NCBI RefSeq assembly: GCF_963378085.1
Contig: NZ_OY726395.1
Location: 3,968,001 to 4,032,000 of the forward strand
DNA from: Mycolicibacterium sp. MU0050
GTDB lineage: Bacteria > Actinomycetota > Actinomycetes > Mycobacteriales > Mycobacteriaceae
DNA length: 64,000 nucleotides
Reading direction: 5' to 3'
Shown here: positions 38,285 to 45,489 of the stretch, piece after piece
How the letters are laid out: every line of letters starts with the position of its first letter
Numbering within the stretch: position 1 is the first letter of the stretch
Notes under the pieces: generated by a model
Told to the model about the DNA's origin: nothing
Seen by the model: only the letters and a program-made list of their open reading frames with translations
Database searches by the model: none
Made by a program: the position numbers and the translations under genes

Positions 38285-38566
38285 TCAGCGCGACTTCCCT
38301 TGGATCTCCAGCAGTTTGGGCTTGACGTCGACAAGGTAGACGCCGGCCGCCGCCGCACAGATCGCGGCGCCGAAGATGTCCAACAACAACACCAACAACA
38401 CGCCGACGCCGAGGATCAGCAGCCAGACCGGCTTGGTCAACTTGTCGACAGCGGGATAGGCGTCGGCGCGTTGCATCGCCGCGTGCACGAATGCGTAGAT
38501 CCCGACGCCGGCGGCGGCGGCCATGACGACCAACGCAATGACGCCCGTTAGGTTGGCAAGAATCAC
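38285..38566 (-). CDS. DUF2516 membrane protein
   Basis: A 93-residue protein with two hydrophobic regions ([24 protein letters not shown] and [36 protein letters not shown]) and a conserved loop [15 protein letters not shown], as in DUF2516. It starts with GTG at 38566. It is the Rv0476 counterpart and lies 58 bp downstream of hbhA. Function unknown; position suggests an envelope role. Confidence 0.85.
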   Translation of the reverse strand: MILANLTGVIALVVMAAAAGVGIYAFVHAAMQRADAYPAVDKLTKPVWLLILGVGVLLVLLLDIFGAAICAAAAGVYLVDVKPKLLEIQGKSR

Positions 38567-38624
38567 CTCACCACCCTAATCGGGCGTCATCGACTGGTCG
38601 ACTCCAGCTCGGGAGCCGGTGCTG

Positions 38625-39305
38625 TTACTTCTGGGTGACCTTCTTGGCCGGCGCCTTCTTGGCCGGGGCCTTCTTGGCGGCGGCCTTCTTGGCCGGCGCC
38701 TTCTTGGCCGGGGCCTTCTTGGCCTCGGTCGGGGTGGCCTGGGCCTTGGCGGCCTGGGCCTTCACCGGAGCGGCGGCGTCCTCGGCCTTCTTCGGCAGCT
38801 CGACGCCGACCAGCTTGGCGGCGCGCTCACCCACGGCGCGGGTCTGGGCGGCGACGGTGCCCAGCGCATCCTGCGTGACCTCGACGGCCTGGTCCACGTA
38901 GCCCTCGGCGCGTCCGGCGGCATCCTCGATCGCCGGCTGGTGACGCAGCCGCTCGAGGGCCGCCTCGCCGCGCTCGACGAGCCGGCTGTAGGTCGCCTGG
39001 GCCTGCTCGGCGTAGCCCTCGGCGACACGACGGAGTTCGTCGGCGGTCAGCTTGTCGCGGAGCTCACCGAACTCCTTGGGCAGCTCTTCCTGCAGCTGCG
39101 ACAGGCGGTCGCGAGCGTCGTCGACACGGCCGGTCAGCTTGGCGCGACGCTCCTCGGCGCGGCTGCTGGCGTCGGTGCGGGCCTCCTCGGCACGCTCGCG
39201 CAGGGTCGCAACGATCTCGTTGACGGTGGCCAGGGCCAGGTCCGCGGCGCCCACAGCAGCCAGCAACGGGGCCTTCAGTTCTTCGATGGTCGGGTTTTCT
39301 GCCAT
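38625..39305 (-). CDS. hbhA: Heparin-binding haemagglutinin
   Basis: A 226-residue surface and lipid-inclusion-associated protein. An N-terminal coiled-coil region (about 10-110; [40 protein letters not shown]) is followed by a C-terminal heparin-binding tail of Lys/Ala/Pro repeats (KKAPAKK-type units, about residues 180-226). In pathogenic mycobacteria this tail is methylated and binds host proteoglycans; in saprophytes the protein also affects aggregation. The ATG at 39305 has AAAGGA. It follows the XRE regulator by 60 bp. Confidence 0.95.
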   Translation of the reverse strand: MAENPTIEELKAPLLAAVGAADLALATVNEIVATLRERAEEARTDASSRAEERRAKLTGRVDDARDRLSQLQEELPKEFGELRDKLTADELRRVAEGYAEQAQATYSRLVERGEAALERLRHQPAIEDAAGRAEGYVDQAVEVTQDALGTVAAQTRAVGERAAKLVGVELPKKAEDAAAPVKAQAAKAQATPTEAKKAPAKKAPAKKAAAKKAPAKKAPAKKVTQK

Positions 39306-39365
39306 GGTGATCATTCCTTTCGGTGGCAAATCTTTGTGGTTGGTCATCGGGAGAGTGCGATTCGG

Positions 39366-39782
39366 TCAGTCAGTGGCCGACTCCTCACCCGCAGCAATCT
39401 CGCCTGTCTGGATCGCCGCTTCGTTCTGTTGGATGAACGAGTTGTAGATGTCCAGCAACACCTGCTTCTGCCGCTCGGTGATCGCGGTGTCGGTGACCAC
39501 GGCGTCGCGCACCGCGTTGGGCTCCCCGGGTTCGAGGATTCCCGCCTGGACATAGAGCACTTCCGCCGAGACGCGCAAGGCCTTGGCTATCTGGTTGAGG
39601 ACCTCGGCGGACGGCTTGCGTAACCCGCGCTCGATCTGACTGAGGTACGGATTACTGACGCCGGCCTTCTCGGCCAGCTGCCGCACCGATACCTGCGCGG
39701 CTTCCCGTTGGGTCCGGATGAAGCTGCCGATGTCGGAGGCGGCGTGGGTCACCACAGCGGCAAGTTTTTCGTCTTGCGACAT
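39366..39782 (-). CDS. XRE-family helix-turn-helix regulator upstream of hbhA
   Basis: A 138-residue regulator. The XRE HTH spans about residues 18-75 (FIRTQREAAQVSVRQLAEKAGVSNPYLSQIERGLRKPSAEVLNQIAKAL), and the C-terminal part is helical and acidic. The start ATG at 39782 has GGGAGGGG. It is the Rv0474 counterpart, which I recall being reported as a copper-responsive regulator. Strong inverted repeats lie just upstream (39805-39867), so autoregulation is likely. It may also control the following hbhA. Confidence 0.9.
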   Translation of the reverse strand: MSQDEKLAAVVTHAASDIGSFIRTQREAAQVSVRQLAEKAGVSNPYLSQIERGLRKPSAEVLNQIAKALRVSAEVLYVQAGILEPGEPNAVRDAVVTDTAITERQKQVLLDIYNSFIQQNEAAIQTGEIAAGEESATD

Positions 39783-39804
39783 GATTCCCCTCCCGTCGGT
39801 GTGG

Positions 39805-39821
39805 TTGTCACAGCGTGACAA
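39805..39821. promoter_or_regulatory. 17-bp palindrome upstream of the XRE regulator
   Basis: TTGTCAC-AGC-GTGACAA: perfect seven-base arms around three bases, 22 bp before the start codon. Size and symmetry fit an XRE dimer operator; autoregulation is inferred. Confidence 0.55.
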
Positions 39822-39838
39822 TTTCCACCCTACGGCGG

Positions 39839-39867
39839 GGTGCTAACAATTGCAAGCACCAGTTAGC
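39839..39867. promoter_or_regulatory. Interleaved inverted repeats upstream of the XRE regulator
   Basis: GGTGCT-n10-AGCACC (39839-39860) interlocks with GCTAAC-n14-GTTAGC (39842-39867). The two dyads share bases, so two regulators or two conformations could compete here. The first looks superficially like a CIRCE element but lacks its GCACTC core. Confidence 0.45.
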
Positions 39868-39872
39868 GCAGG

Positions 39873-41249
39873 TCAGAATATGATTTGCGCCACAGAGTAG
39901 ATGACCAGGCCGGCCAGCGCCCCCACCACGGTGCCGTTGATCCGGATGAATTGCAGGTCACGACCCACGTGCAACTCGATGCGGCGACTGGCGTCGTCGG
40001 CGTCCCAGCGCTCGATCGTCTCGGTGATGATGGAGGTGATCTCCACGCCGTACTGGCCCACCAGATGCTGCGCCGCACGCACGATCCAGTCCTCCACCTT
40101 CTGGCGCAGGTCCGCGTCGTCGCGCAGCGACTCCCCGATCCGGATCACCGAGTCGGTGACGCGGGTGCGCAGCGCGCTGGACGGGTCGTCGACACCGTCG
40201 AGAACCAGCCGCTTCAGCGTCTTCCACGCCGTCTCGGCGGCCCGCGCGACCTCGTCGCGGGCCATCAGCTGCTCCTTGACGTTCTCGGCCTTGCCGATGG
40301 TGGCCGGGTCGTTCTGCAGATCGTCGGCGAACTCGAACAGGAACCGGGTCGCGGAGCGCCGCAGCTCGTGGTTGGGGTCACGGCGCACCTTGTCGGTGAA
40401 GTCCATCAGCTCGCGGTGGATCCGATCCCCCACCAGATGATCGACGAACTTCGGCGACCAGCTCGGCGAATCCCGGGTCACCACGCGCTCGATCGTCTCG
40501 CCCGCGTTCAACGACCACTGGAAGGCGCGGTCACACAGCAACTGGATGAGCGCCTCCTGCCGGTTCTCGGCCAACAGCTGCGCGAGCACCCGGCCCACCG
40601 GCGGGCCCCACTGCGGTTCGGCGAGGCGGCGCACGATCATCCGGTCGATGATCTGCTGGACGTCGTCGTCGTTGAGCAGTTCGACCAACACCCGCAGCAC
40701 CGTGGCGGACTCCTCGGCCACCCGGCGGGCGTGCTCCGGCTCGGCCAGCCACTTGCCCACCCGGCTGGGCACCTGGGCGTCGCGCAGCTTGGTCTCGACG
40801 ACGTCGGCCGACAAGAAGTTCTCCCGCACAAAGGTGCCCAGGCCCTCGCCCAGCTGATCCTTCTTGCGCCGGATGATCGCGGTGTGCGGGATCGGAATCC
40901 CCAGCGGGTGCTTGAACAGCGCCGTCACCGCGAACCAGTCGGCCAGCGCGCCCACCATCCCCGCCTCGGCCGCGGCGCGCACGTAGCCCACCCAACCCGG
41001 CGCGGTGCCGTCGCGCTGGACCCAGGTGCAGACGAAGAAGATCACCGTCGCCGCCAACAGGAAGCTCAGGGCGACCAACTTCATCCGTCGCAAGGAACGC
41101 TGCCGTTCCGCGTCGCCCAGCGGGTCGACGCCGGCGATCGATTCCGCCAGCGAACCCCGCGCCTGCGACATCGCGGTCGCTCCCGCCAACAACGACGGCA
41201 GGCTGGGCTCGCTGTTCTTCGTCACCGGCAATTCCGGTCGTACTGCCAC
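39873..41249 (-). CDS. DUF445 membrane protein
   Basis: A 458-residue protein of the DUF445 (YjiN-type) family. One helix (LVALSFLLAATVIFFVCTWV) and a short hydrophobic hairpin (GMVGALADWFAVTALFKHPLGIPIPHTAIIRRKKDQLGEGLGTFVRENFL) are followed by a long helical soluble region and a C-terminal helix (VVGALAGLVIYSVAQIIF). The GTG at 41249, after GGATGATGG, gives an N-terminus VAVRPELPVTK resembling the Rv0473 counterpart. Role unknown. It is divergent from the TetR gene. Confidence 0.85.
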   Translation of the reverse strand: MAVRPELPVTKNSEPSLPSLLAGATAMSQARGSLAESIAGVDPLGDAERQRSLRRMKLVALSFLLAATVIFFVCTWVQRDGTAPGWVGYVRAAAEAGMVGALADWFAVTALFKHPLGIPIPHTAIIRRKKDQLGEGLGTFVRENFLSADVVETKLRDAQVPSRVGKWLAEPEHARRVAEESATVLRVLVELLNDDDVQQIIDRMIVRRLAEPQWGPPVGRVLAQLLAENRQEALIQLLCDRAFQWSLNAGETIERVVTRDSPSWSPKFVDHLVGDRIHRELMDFTDKVRRDPNHELRRSATRFLFEFADDLQNDPATIGKAENVKEQLMARDEVARAAETAWKTLKRLVLDGVDDPSSALRTRVTDSVIRIGESLRDDADLRQKVEDWIVRAAQHLVGQYGVEITSIITETIERWDADDASRRIELHVGRDLQFIRINGTVVGALAGLVIYSVAQIIF

Positions 41250-41348
41250 CTGACCATCATCCGCTATCGTCGGCGGCCGACCCCGGAGCGACCCCAACCA
41301 GTTAATGTGACCGTCACCGGACTCCGCCGAGTCGGCGACCCGTATCAT

Positions 41349-41361
41349 GTAGGTCACCTAC
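41349..41361. promoter_or_regulatory. Candidate TetR operator
   Basis: GTAGGT-C-ACCTAC, a perfect six-base dyad, lies directly after a TATCAT -10-like element (41343-41348) and 19 bp before the TetR GTG, in the region shared with the divergent DUF445 gene. It is well placed for autorepression. Confidence 0.55.
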
Positions 41362-41380
41362 GGAACGGATCTGCACGACA

Positions 41381-42082
41381 GTGGCACAACAACCCCAACC
41401 GGGCGCCGTCCGGGTCGACGGCCGGAAACGACGCTGGCACAAGCACAAGGTCGACCGGCGCAACGAGTTGGTAGACGGCACCCTGGAGGCCATCCGGTCC
41501 CGCGGCCGCGACGTCAGCATGGACGAGATAGCAGCGGAAATCGGCGTATCGAAGACCGTGCTGTACCGCTACTTCGTCGACAAGAACGACCTCACCACCG
41601 CGGTGATGATGCGGTTCGCGCAAACCACCCTGATCCCCAACATGGCCGCCGCCCTGTCGTCCGATCTCGACGGCTACGACCTTGTCCGGGAGATCATCCG
41701 GGTGTACGTCGAGACCGTCGCGGCGGAGCCGGAAATCTACCCATTTGTCTTTGCAAACAGCTCCGCCAGCAAAAGCAAGGTCATCGCGGACAGCGAACGG
41801 ATCATCGCCGGAATGCTGGCCGTGATGTTCCGTCGGCGCATGCAACGAGTCGGCATGAACACCAAGGGCGTCGAACCGTGGGCCTACATGATCGTCGGCG
41901 GCGTCCAACTGGCAACCCACTCGTGGATGTCGCACCGGCGGATGAGCTCCGACGAGCTGATCGACTACCTGACCATGCTGGCCTGGAATGCACTGTGCGG
42001 CATCGTCGAGGTCGGCGGATCCCTCGAGCGGTTCAACGCGATGCCGCATCCCTCGCCGGTGCTGCCGGAGGCGCCGGACTGA
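41381..42082 (+). CDS. TetR family regulator (Rv0472c-like)
   Basis: A 233-residue TetR protein. A basic N-terminus (DGRKRRWHKHKVDRRNELVD) precedes the HTH (VSMDEIAAEIGVSKTVLYRYFVDKNDLTTAV), and a helical ligand domain follows (about 90-215). The start is GTG at 41381. The N-terminal basic arm and synteny match M. tuberculosis Rv0472c, which lies near the mycolic acid methyltransferase genes. Here an 8-kb block of catabolic-type genes intervenes. Its own dyad lies upstream. Confidence 0.9.
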   Translation: MAQQPQPGAVRVDGRKRRWHKHKVDRRNELVDGTLEAIRSRGRDVSMDEIAAEIGVSKTVLYRYFVDKNDLTTAVMMRFAQTTLIPNMAAALSSDLDGYDLVREIIRVYVETVAAEPEIYPFVFANSSASKSKVIADSERIIAGMLAVMFRRRMQRVGMNTKGVEPWAYMIVGGVQLATHSWMSHRRMSSDELIDYLTMLAWNALCGIVEVGGSLERFNAMPHPSPVLPEAPD

Positions 42083-42103
42083 CGCCGCCGGCCGGCACCG
42101 GAC

Positions 42104-43210
42104 TCAGGCCGTGCGCAGTCCGCGCTCCCGCAAGAGCGGCAGCACCTCGGCACCGAACCGGTCGAGCATGCCGCTGTAGGGCACACCGCCCATCATGAAG
42201 CCGGTGACGCCGGCCTCGTACAACTCGGTGAGCCGGTCGGCCACCTGCTCGGCGGACCCCACGATGGGTAGCCCGCCGCCGCTGGAGACGAAGTGCTCTT
42301 CGAGGGCGGCCGCGATGTGGGCTTCGAACGACGAGCTGTTGAGGCCCAGGTAGTGCATGAAATTGCGGGCCGCCTCGATGTCGCCGTGCTCCAGGATTTC
42401 CTGATAGCGGCGCTGCGCGTCGGCCTCGGTGTCGCCGATGATGACGGTGCCGTAGGTCATCACCCGGACCGGCCGGCCATGGGTCTCGGCGACCTTGGTG
42501 ATGTTGTCGACGAGCTGGCGACCCTGGCCGACGTTCATCAGCGTCGCGAAGTTCACGTCGGCGTGCCGCGCGGTGAACTCGATACCGGCCGGGCTGGCAC
42601 CGGCGTTGAGCACCAGCGGCCGGGCCGACGGCCGCGGTTCGGAGATCGCGCCCTTGAGGTGAAAGGACGCGCCGTCGTGGTCGAACGGCGTACTCGTCGA
42701 CCACAGCCGGCTGATGACGTCCATCCACTCGTCGCCGAACCGGTAGCGGTCCTCGTGCTCCTTGGTGGCGATGCCGAACATGTCGAGTTCGGGCGTGAAC
42801 CAGCCCATGACCGCGTTGAGCGCGAACCGGCCGCCGGAGATGGCGTCGATGGTCGCGGTCTGCTTGGCCACCACCAGGGGGTGCAGCGCCGGTGCGTGCG
42901 CGGTCGCGGCAACCACGATCCGCTTGGTGACCGCCGCGATCCCGGCCGCCCAGGTGAACGTTTCGTAGGTCACCCCGTTGGGGTTCGAGCGGCCACCGTA
43001 CCCACGCCACCGCGCGACCGGCACCAGCAGGTCGAGGCCGAGGTCGTCGGCCTGCTTGGCCAGGTTCGAGGTCGACTCCCAACTCAGGTCGAAGGCGCCC
43101 TCGGCGCCGGTCATGGTGATGCCGCCGGACACGTTCGACCCGAACAGGCCGAGCGCGAAGGGGTGTTCACCGAGTACGTCATGGGCGTAGCTCTTGGAAG
43201 CGTTGGTCAC
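42104..43210 (-). CDS. LLM-class flavin-dependent monooxygenase
   Basis: A 368-residue bacterial luciferase-like TIM barrel. Seen are DDLGLDLLVPVARWRGYGG, TKRIVVAATAHAPALHPLVVAKQ, ISGGRFALNAVMGWFTPELDMFG, RYRFGDEWMDVISRLW and RPLVLNAGASPAGIEFTARHADV. These match the RutA/SfnG branch, FMN-dependent enzymes that need a separate flavin reductase; none is encoded next to it. The GTG at 43210 has AGGAAAGG. It starts 19 bp after the P450 and is last in the run MBL, P450, LLM. Substrate unknown. Confidence 0.88.
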   Translation of the reverse strand: MTNASKSYAHDVLGEHPFALGLFGSNVSGGITMTGAEGAFDLSWESTSNLAKQADDLGLDLLVPVARWRGYGGRSNPNGVTYETFTWAAGIAAVTKRIVVAATAHAPALHPLVVAKQTATIDAISGGRFALNAVMGWFTPELDMFGIATKEHEDRYRFGDEWMDVISRLWSTSTPFDHDGASFHLKGAISEPRPSARPLVLNAGASPAGIEFTARHADVNFATLMNVGQGRQLVDNITKVAETHGRPVRVMTYGTVIIGDTEADAQRRYQEILEHGDIEAARNFMHYLGLNSSSFEAHIAAALEEHFVSSGGGLPIVGSAEQVADRLTELYEAGVTGFMMGGVPYSGMLDRFGAEVLPLLRERGLRTA

Positions 43211-43229
43211 GACAGTCCTTTCCTGGTCG

Positions 43230-44435
43230 CTAGGACAGCGGGGTTACCTTGACGGGGAGGGTCAGAAACGAACGGAACTGGAAGTTGGGCCGGCGGGGAG
43301 TTTCGCCCGTGATCTCGATCGAGCCGACCCGTTTGGCGATCTCCCGGAAGACGACCTCGCCTTCGAGTCGCGCCAGTGCGCTGCCGATGCAGAAGTGCCG
43401 CCCGCCGCCGAATGCGACGTGCTGGTTGCGCGTCCGGCGTACGTCGAAACCGTCCGGGTCGGCGAACCGGTCGCCATCGTGGTTGGCCGATAGCAGCAGG
43501 AGCCAAATGGGCGCTCCCGCAGGAATTTTCGTACCGGCGACGGTGATGTCCTCGGTGAAATGGCGGTAGGTGACCCCGACCGGCGACTCCCAGCGGATGA
43601 ACTCCTCCACCGCCGTCCGGGCCACCCCCTGCGGATCGGCGCGCAGCGCTTCGAGCTGTTCGGGCTGCTTGGCCAGCCCGTAGAGCCCCGCTGAGATCAT
43701 TCCCATGGTGGTGTCGAAACCACCTGTGAGCAAGGACAACACGGTGGCGACGAGTTCGTCTCGGTCGAGCCGGTCGCCTTCGTCCTCGGCACTGACCAGC
43801 GCCGAGAAGATGTCGTCTGCCGGAGTGCGGCGCCGGTACTCGATCTGGTCGGACAGGTAGTCGATGAAGTTCTGACAGGCCTGGTGACACGCGGCGATCC
43901 CGTCGGGGTCATTGGCCTGCGGCAGGAATATCCGGAAGAAATCCGGGGTCCATGCCATCATCTGGGCCCGGTCGGCCTCCGGGACACCGAGCATGCCGCA
44001 GATCACCCGCAATGGCACGGTGAAGGCCAATTCGGTGATGGCGTCCACTTCGCCCGCGGCGAGCATGGTGTCGAGTGATTCCGACACCACCTGGTCGACG
44101 TCGGAGCGCAGTTTCTCCACCGCCCCGCGGGTCAGCGCCTTCTCCGTGAGCTTGCGCAGTCGGGTGTGTACCGGTGGGTCGTTGAGGACCATCAGGCCGC
44201 GGTAGATCCGCTCGGCGGGACCACCTTCGAGCTCGGCCGGGGCGGTGGCGCCCGGCGGTTGCATCAGTCCCGCCGTGGTGCGCAACAGATTCCGGACGTC
44301 CTCGTAGCGCGATACCACCCACGTTCCGTCGCCCACGGGAATGCGTTGCACCGGCTCATGGGCACGCAGTTCCCGGTAGACGGGGAAGGGATCTGCCAAC
44401 TGGTCCGCGTCGAGCGGATCGAACAAGGTTGTCAT
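43230..44435 (-). CDS. Cytochrome P450
   Basis: A 401-residue soluble bacterial P450. The haem loop is AFGGGRHFCIGSALARLE with thiolate C349. The I-helix is LSLLTGGFDTTMGMISAG, with the acid-alcohol pair replaced by DTT, and the K-helix ExxR is EEFIRW. The ATG at 44435 overlaps the stop of the MBL hydrolase by 4 bp, so the two are translationally coupled. No ferredoxin or ferredoxin reductase lies nearby. Its neighbours suggest hydroxylation of a non-polar growth substrate. Confidence 0.94.
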   Translation of the reverse strand: MTTLFDPLDADQLADPFPVYRELRAHEPVQRIPVGDGTWVVSRYEDVRNLLRTTAGLMQPPGATAPAELEGGPAERIYRGLMVLNDPPVHTRLRKLTEKALTRGAVEKLRSDVDQVVSESLDTMLAAGEVDAITELAFTVPLRVICGMLGVPEADRAQMMAWTPDFFRIFLPQANDPDGIAACHQACQNFIDYLSDQIEYRRRTPADDIFSALVSAEDEGDRLDRDELVATVLSLLTGGFDTTMGMISAGLYGLAKQPEQLEALRADPQGVARTAVEEFIRWESPVGVTYRHFTEDITVAGTKIPAGAPIWLLLLSANHDGDRFADPDGFDVRRTRNQHVAFGGGRHFCIGSALARLEGEVVFREIAKRVGSIEITGETPRRPNFQFRSFLTLPVKVTPLS

Positions 44436-45331
44436 GTGAAGGCCGCCCAATCTTTCAGCGTGAACTCGTCGCCGCAGCGCTCGATCTCGACCGCGTGTTG
44501 CCCACCGAGGTGTGCGGGCACCAGCAGTGCATTGTTGTCCGCCGTCCAGGACAGCACCCGGCGACGCGACTCGCGAGCCAGGCGCGGGTCCTCGCAGAAG
44601 CAGCTGTTCCAGTCCGGGTGCAGGATCTGCGCGGGGCTGTGCAGCAGGTCGCCGACGAAAACCGCGCGCTCACCCTCCGACTCGAGCTTGAGTACCGACA
44701 GCCCCGGAGTATGGCCGGGCGCCAGCTCGAGGGTCAGGTTGCTGTCGAGCCGGTGGGTGTCGCCCTCCCACATGTCTGCCAGGCCCGCCTGCTGGATCGG
44801 CAGCACGCTGTCTTCGAACATGTTCTGGTTCACCAACGCGCCGTGGCGCTCGTGGCCGTTGAGTGGATTCCAGAAATCGAAGTCGGACTTGCTGAACACG
44901 TAACGCGCGTTGGGGAACGTCGGGACCCACTCGCGGTCCTGCAGCACCGTGTTCCACCCCACGTGGTCGACGTGGACGTGGGTGTTGACGACGACGTCGA
45001 CGTCCTCCGGCTGGACTCCGGCTGCCGCCAGGTTCCCCAGGAAATCCGTTGACAGATGACCGAATACGGGAAGGTAGGGCCGCTCTTTGTGATTGCCGGC
45101 GCCGGTGTCGACGAGGATCGTGCGCCCTTCGCTGCGCAGCACGAAGGTCTGCAGGCACGCCCGAACCAGCCCGCTGGCCGGATCCCAGTGGTCGGGCGCG
45201 AGGAGTTCGCGCTCGCCGTCCCAGAACCGGTCATCGCTATCCGGGATGAGTTCGGTGGCCGGGGCGAACAGCCCCTCCCACTCCATCACCCGGGTGATGG
45301 ACACTGCGCCGATTTCGAGGGTGGCCGTCAT
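44432..45331 (-). CDS. Metallo-beta-lactamase-fold hydrolase
   Basis: A 299-residue MBL protein with the zinc motif NTHVHVDHVGWNTV (HxHxDH) and later metal ligands in LELAPGHTPGLSVL and a C-terminal VPAHLGGQHAV. It resembles lactonase/quorum-quenching and esterase members rather than beta-lactamases. In this setting a lactone or ester product of the BVMO is a natural substrate; this is inference. It heads the run MBL-P450-LLM behind a TTGACA promoter with a CRP-like site and a 14-bp motif shared with the BVMO promoter. Confidence 0.88.
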   Translation of the reverse strand: MTATLEIGAVSITRVMEWEGLFAPATELIPDSDDRFWDGERELLAPDHWDPASGLVRACLQTFVLRSEGRTILVDTGAGNHKERPYLPVFGHLSTDFLGNLAAAGVQPEDVDVVVNTHVHVDHVGWNTVLQDREWVPTFPNARYVFSKSDFDFWNPLNGHERHGALVNQNMFEDSVLPIQQAGLADMWEGDTHRLDSNLTLELAPGHTPGLSVLKLESEGERAVFVGDLLHSPAQILHPDWNSCFCEDPRLARESRRRVLSWTADNNALLVPAHLGGQHAVEIERCGDEFTLKDWAAFT

Positions 45332-45343
45332 CGCGCCATCAAC

Positions 45344-45357
45344 CTATCCACTGTTAG
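45344..45357. promoter_or_regulatory. Shared 14-bp motif, copy 1 (MBL promoter)
   Basis: CTATCCACTGTTAG differs by one base from CTAACCACTGTTAG at the BVMO promoter (47419-47432). It lies 12 bp before the MBL start codon. The symmetric arms (CTAAC and GTTAG) suggest an operator for one of the two TetR proteins flanking the block. Confidence 0.55.
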
Positions 45358-45372
45358 TCCCATCATGGGAAT

Positions 45373-45401
45373 CACTGTATGTGATGCAGTGCACATGTCA
45401 A
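45373..45401 (-). promoter_or_regulatory. Promoter of the MBL-P450-LLM operon with CRP-like site in the spacer
   Basis: On the minus strand, TTGACA (45396-45401) is followed after 16 bp by TACAGT (45374-45379). The spacer holds TGTGC-n6-TCACA (45380-45395), a CRP/FNR-type palindrome identical in its ten specified bases and position to that in front of the nitroreductase gene. Binding there would compete with RNA polymerase. Confidence 0.6.
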
Positions 45402-45441
45402 CCACTAAATTGCTTGATCGCTGGTAAAAGGCGATTTCCCG

Positions 45442-45485
45442 AGGCGCCGACGGCGACATCAGATGAGAAAGCATGTTCGGCGCCT
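45442..45485 (-). terminator. Hairpin just downstream of the BVMO gene
   Basis: AGGCGCCGA (45442-45450) pairs perfectly with TCGGCGCCT (45477-45485) across a 26-nt loop, starting 5 bp after the BVMO stop. A TTTT lies about 14 bp beyond the stem on the minus strand. It is a plausible terminator separating BVMO from the MBL operon. Confidence 0.45.
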
Positions 45486-45489
45486 TTGC

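Noticed and set aside
38630..38720. Repetitive tract resembling tandem repeats
   Set aside because: It encodes the Lys/Ala/Pro repeat tail of HbhA; repetition is at protein level, with no CRISPR-like spacers.
39839..39860. GGTGCT-n10-AGCACC as an HrcA CIRCE element
   Set aside because: The conserved GCACTC/GAGTGC core is missing and no chaperone gene follows.
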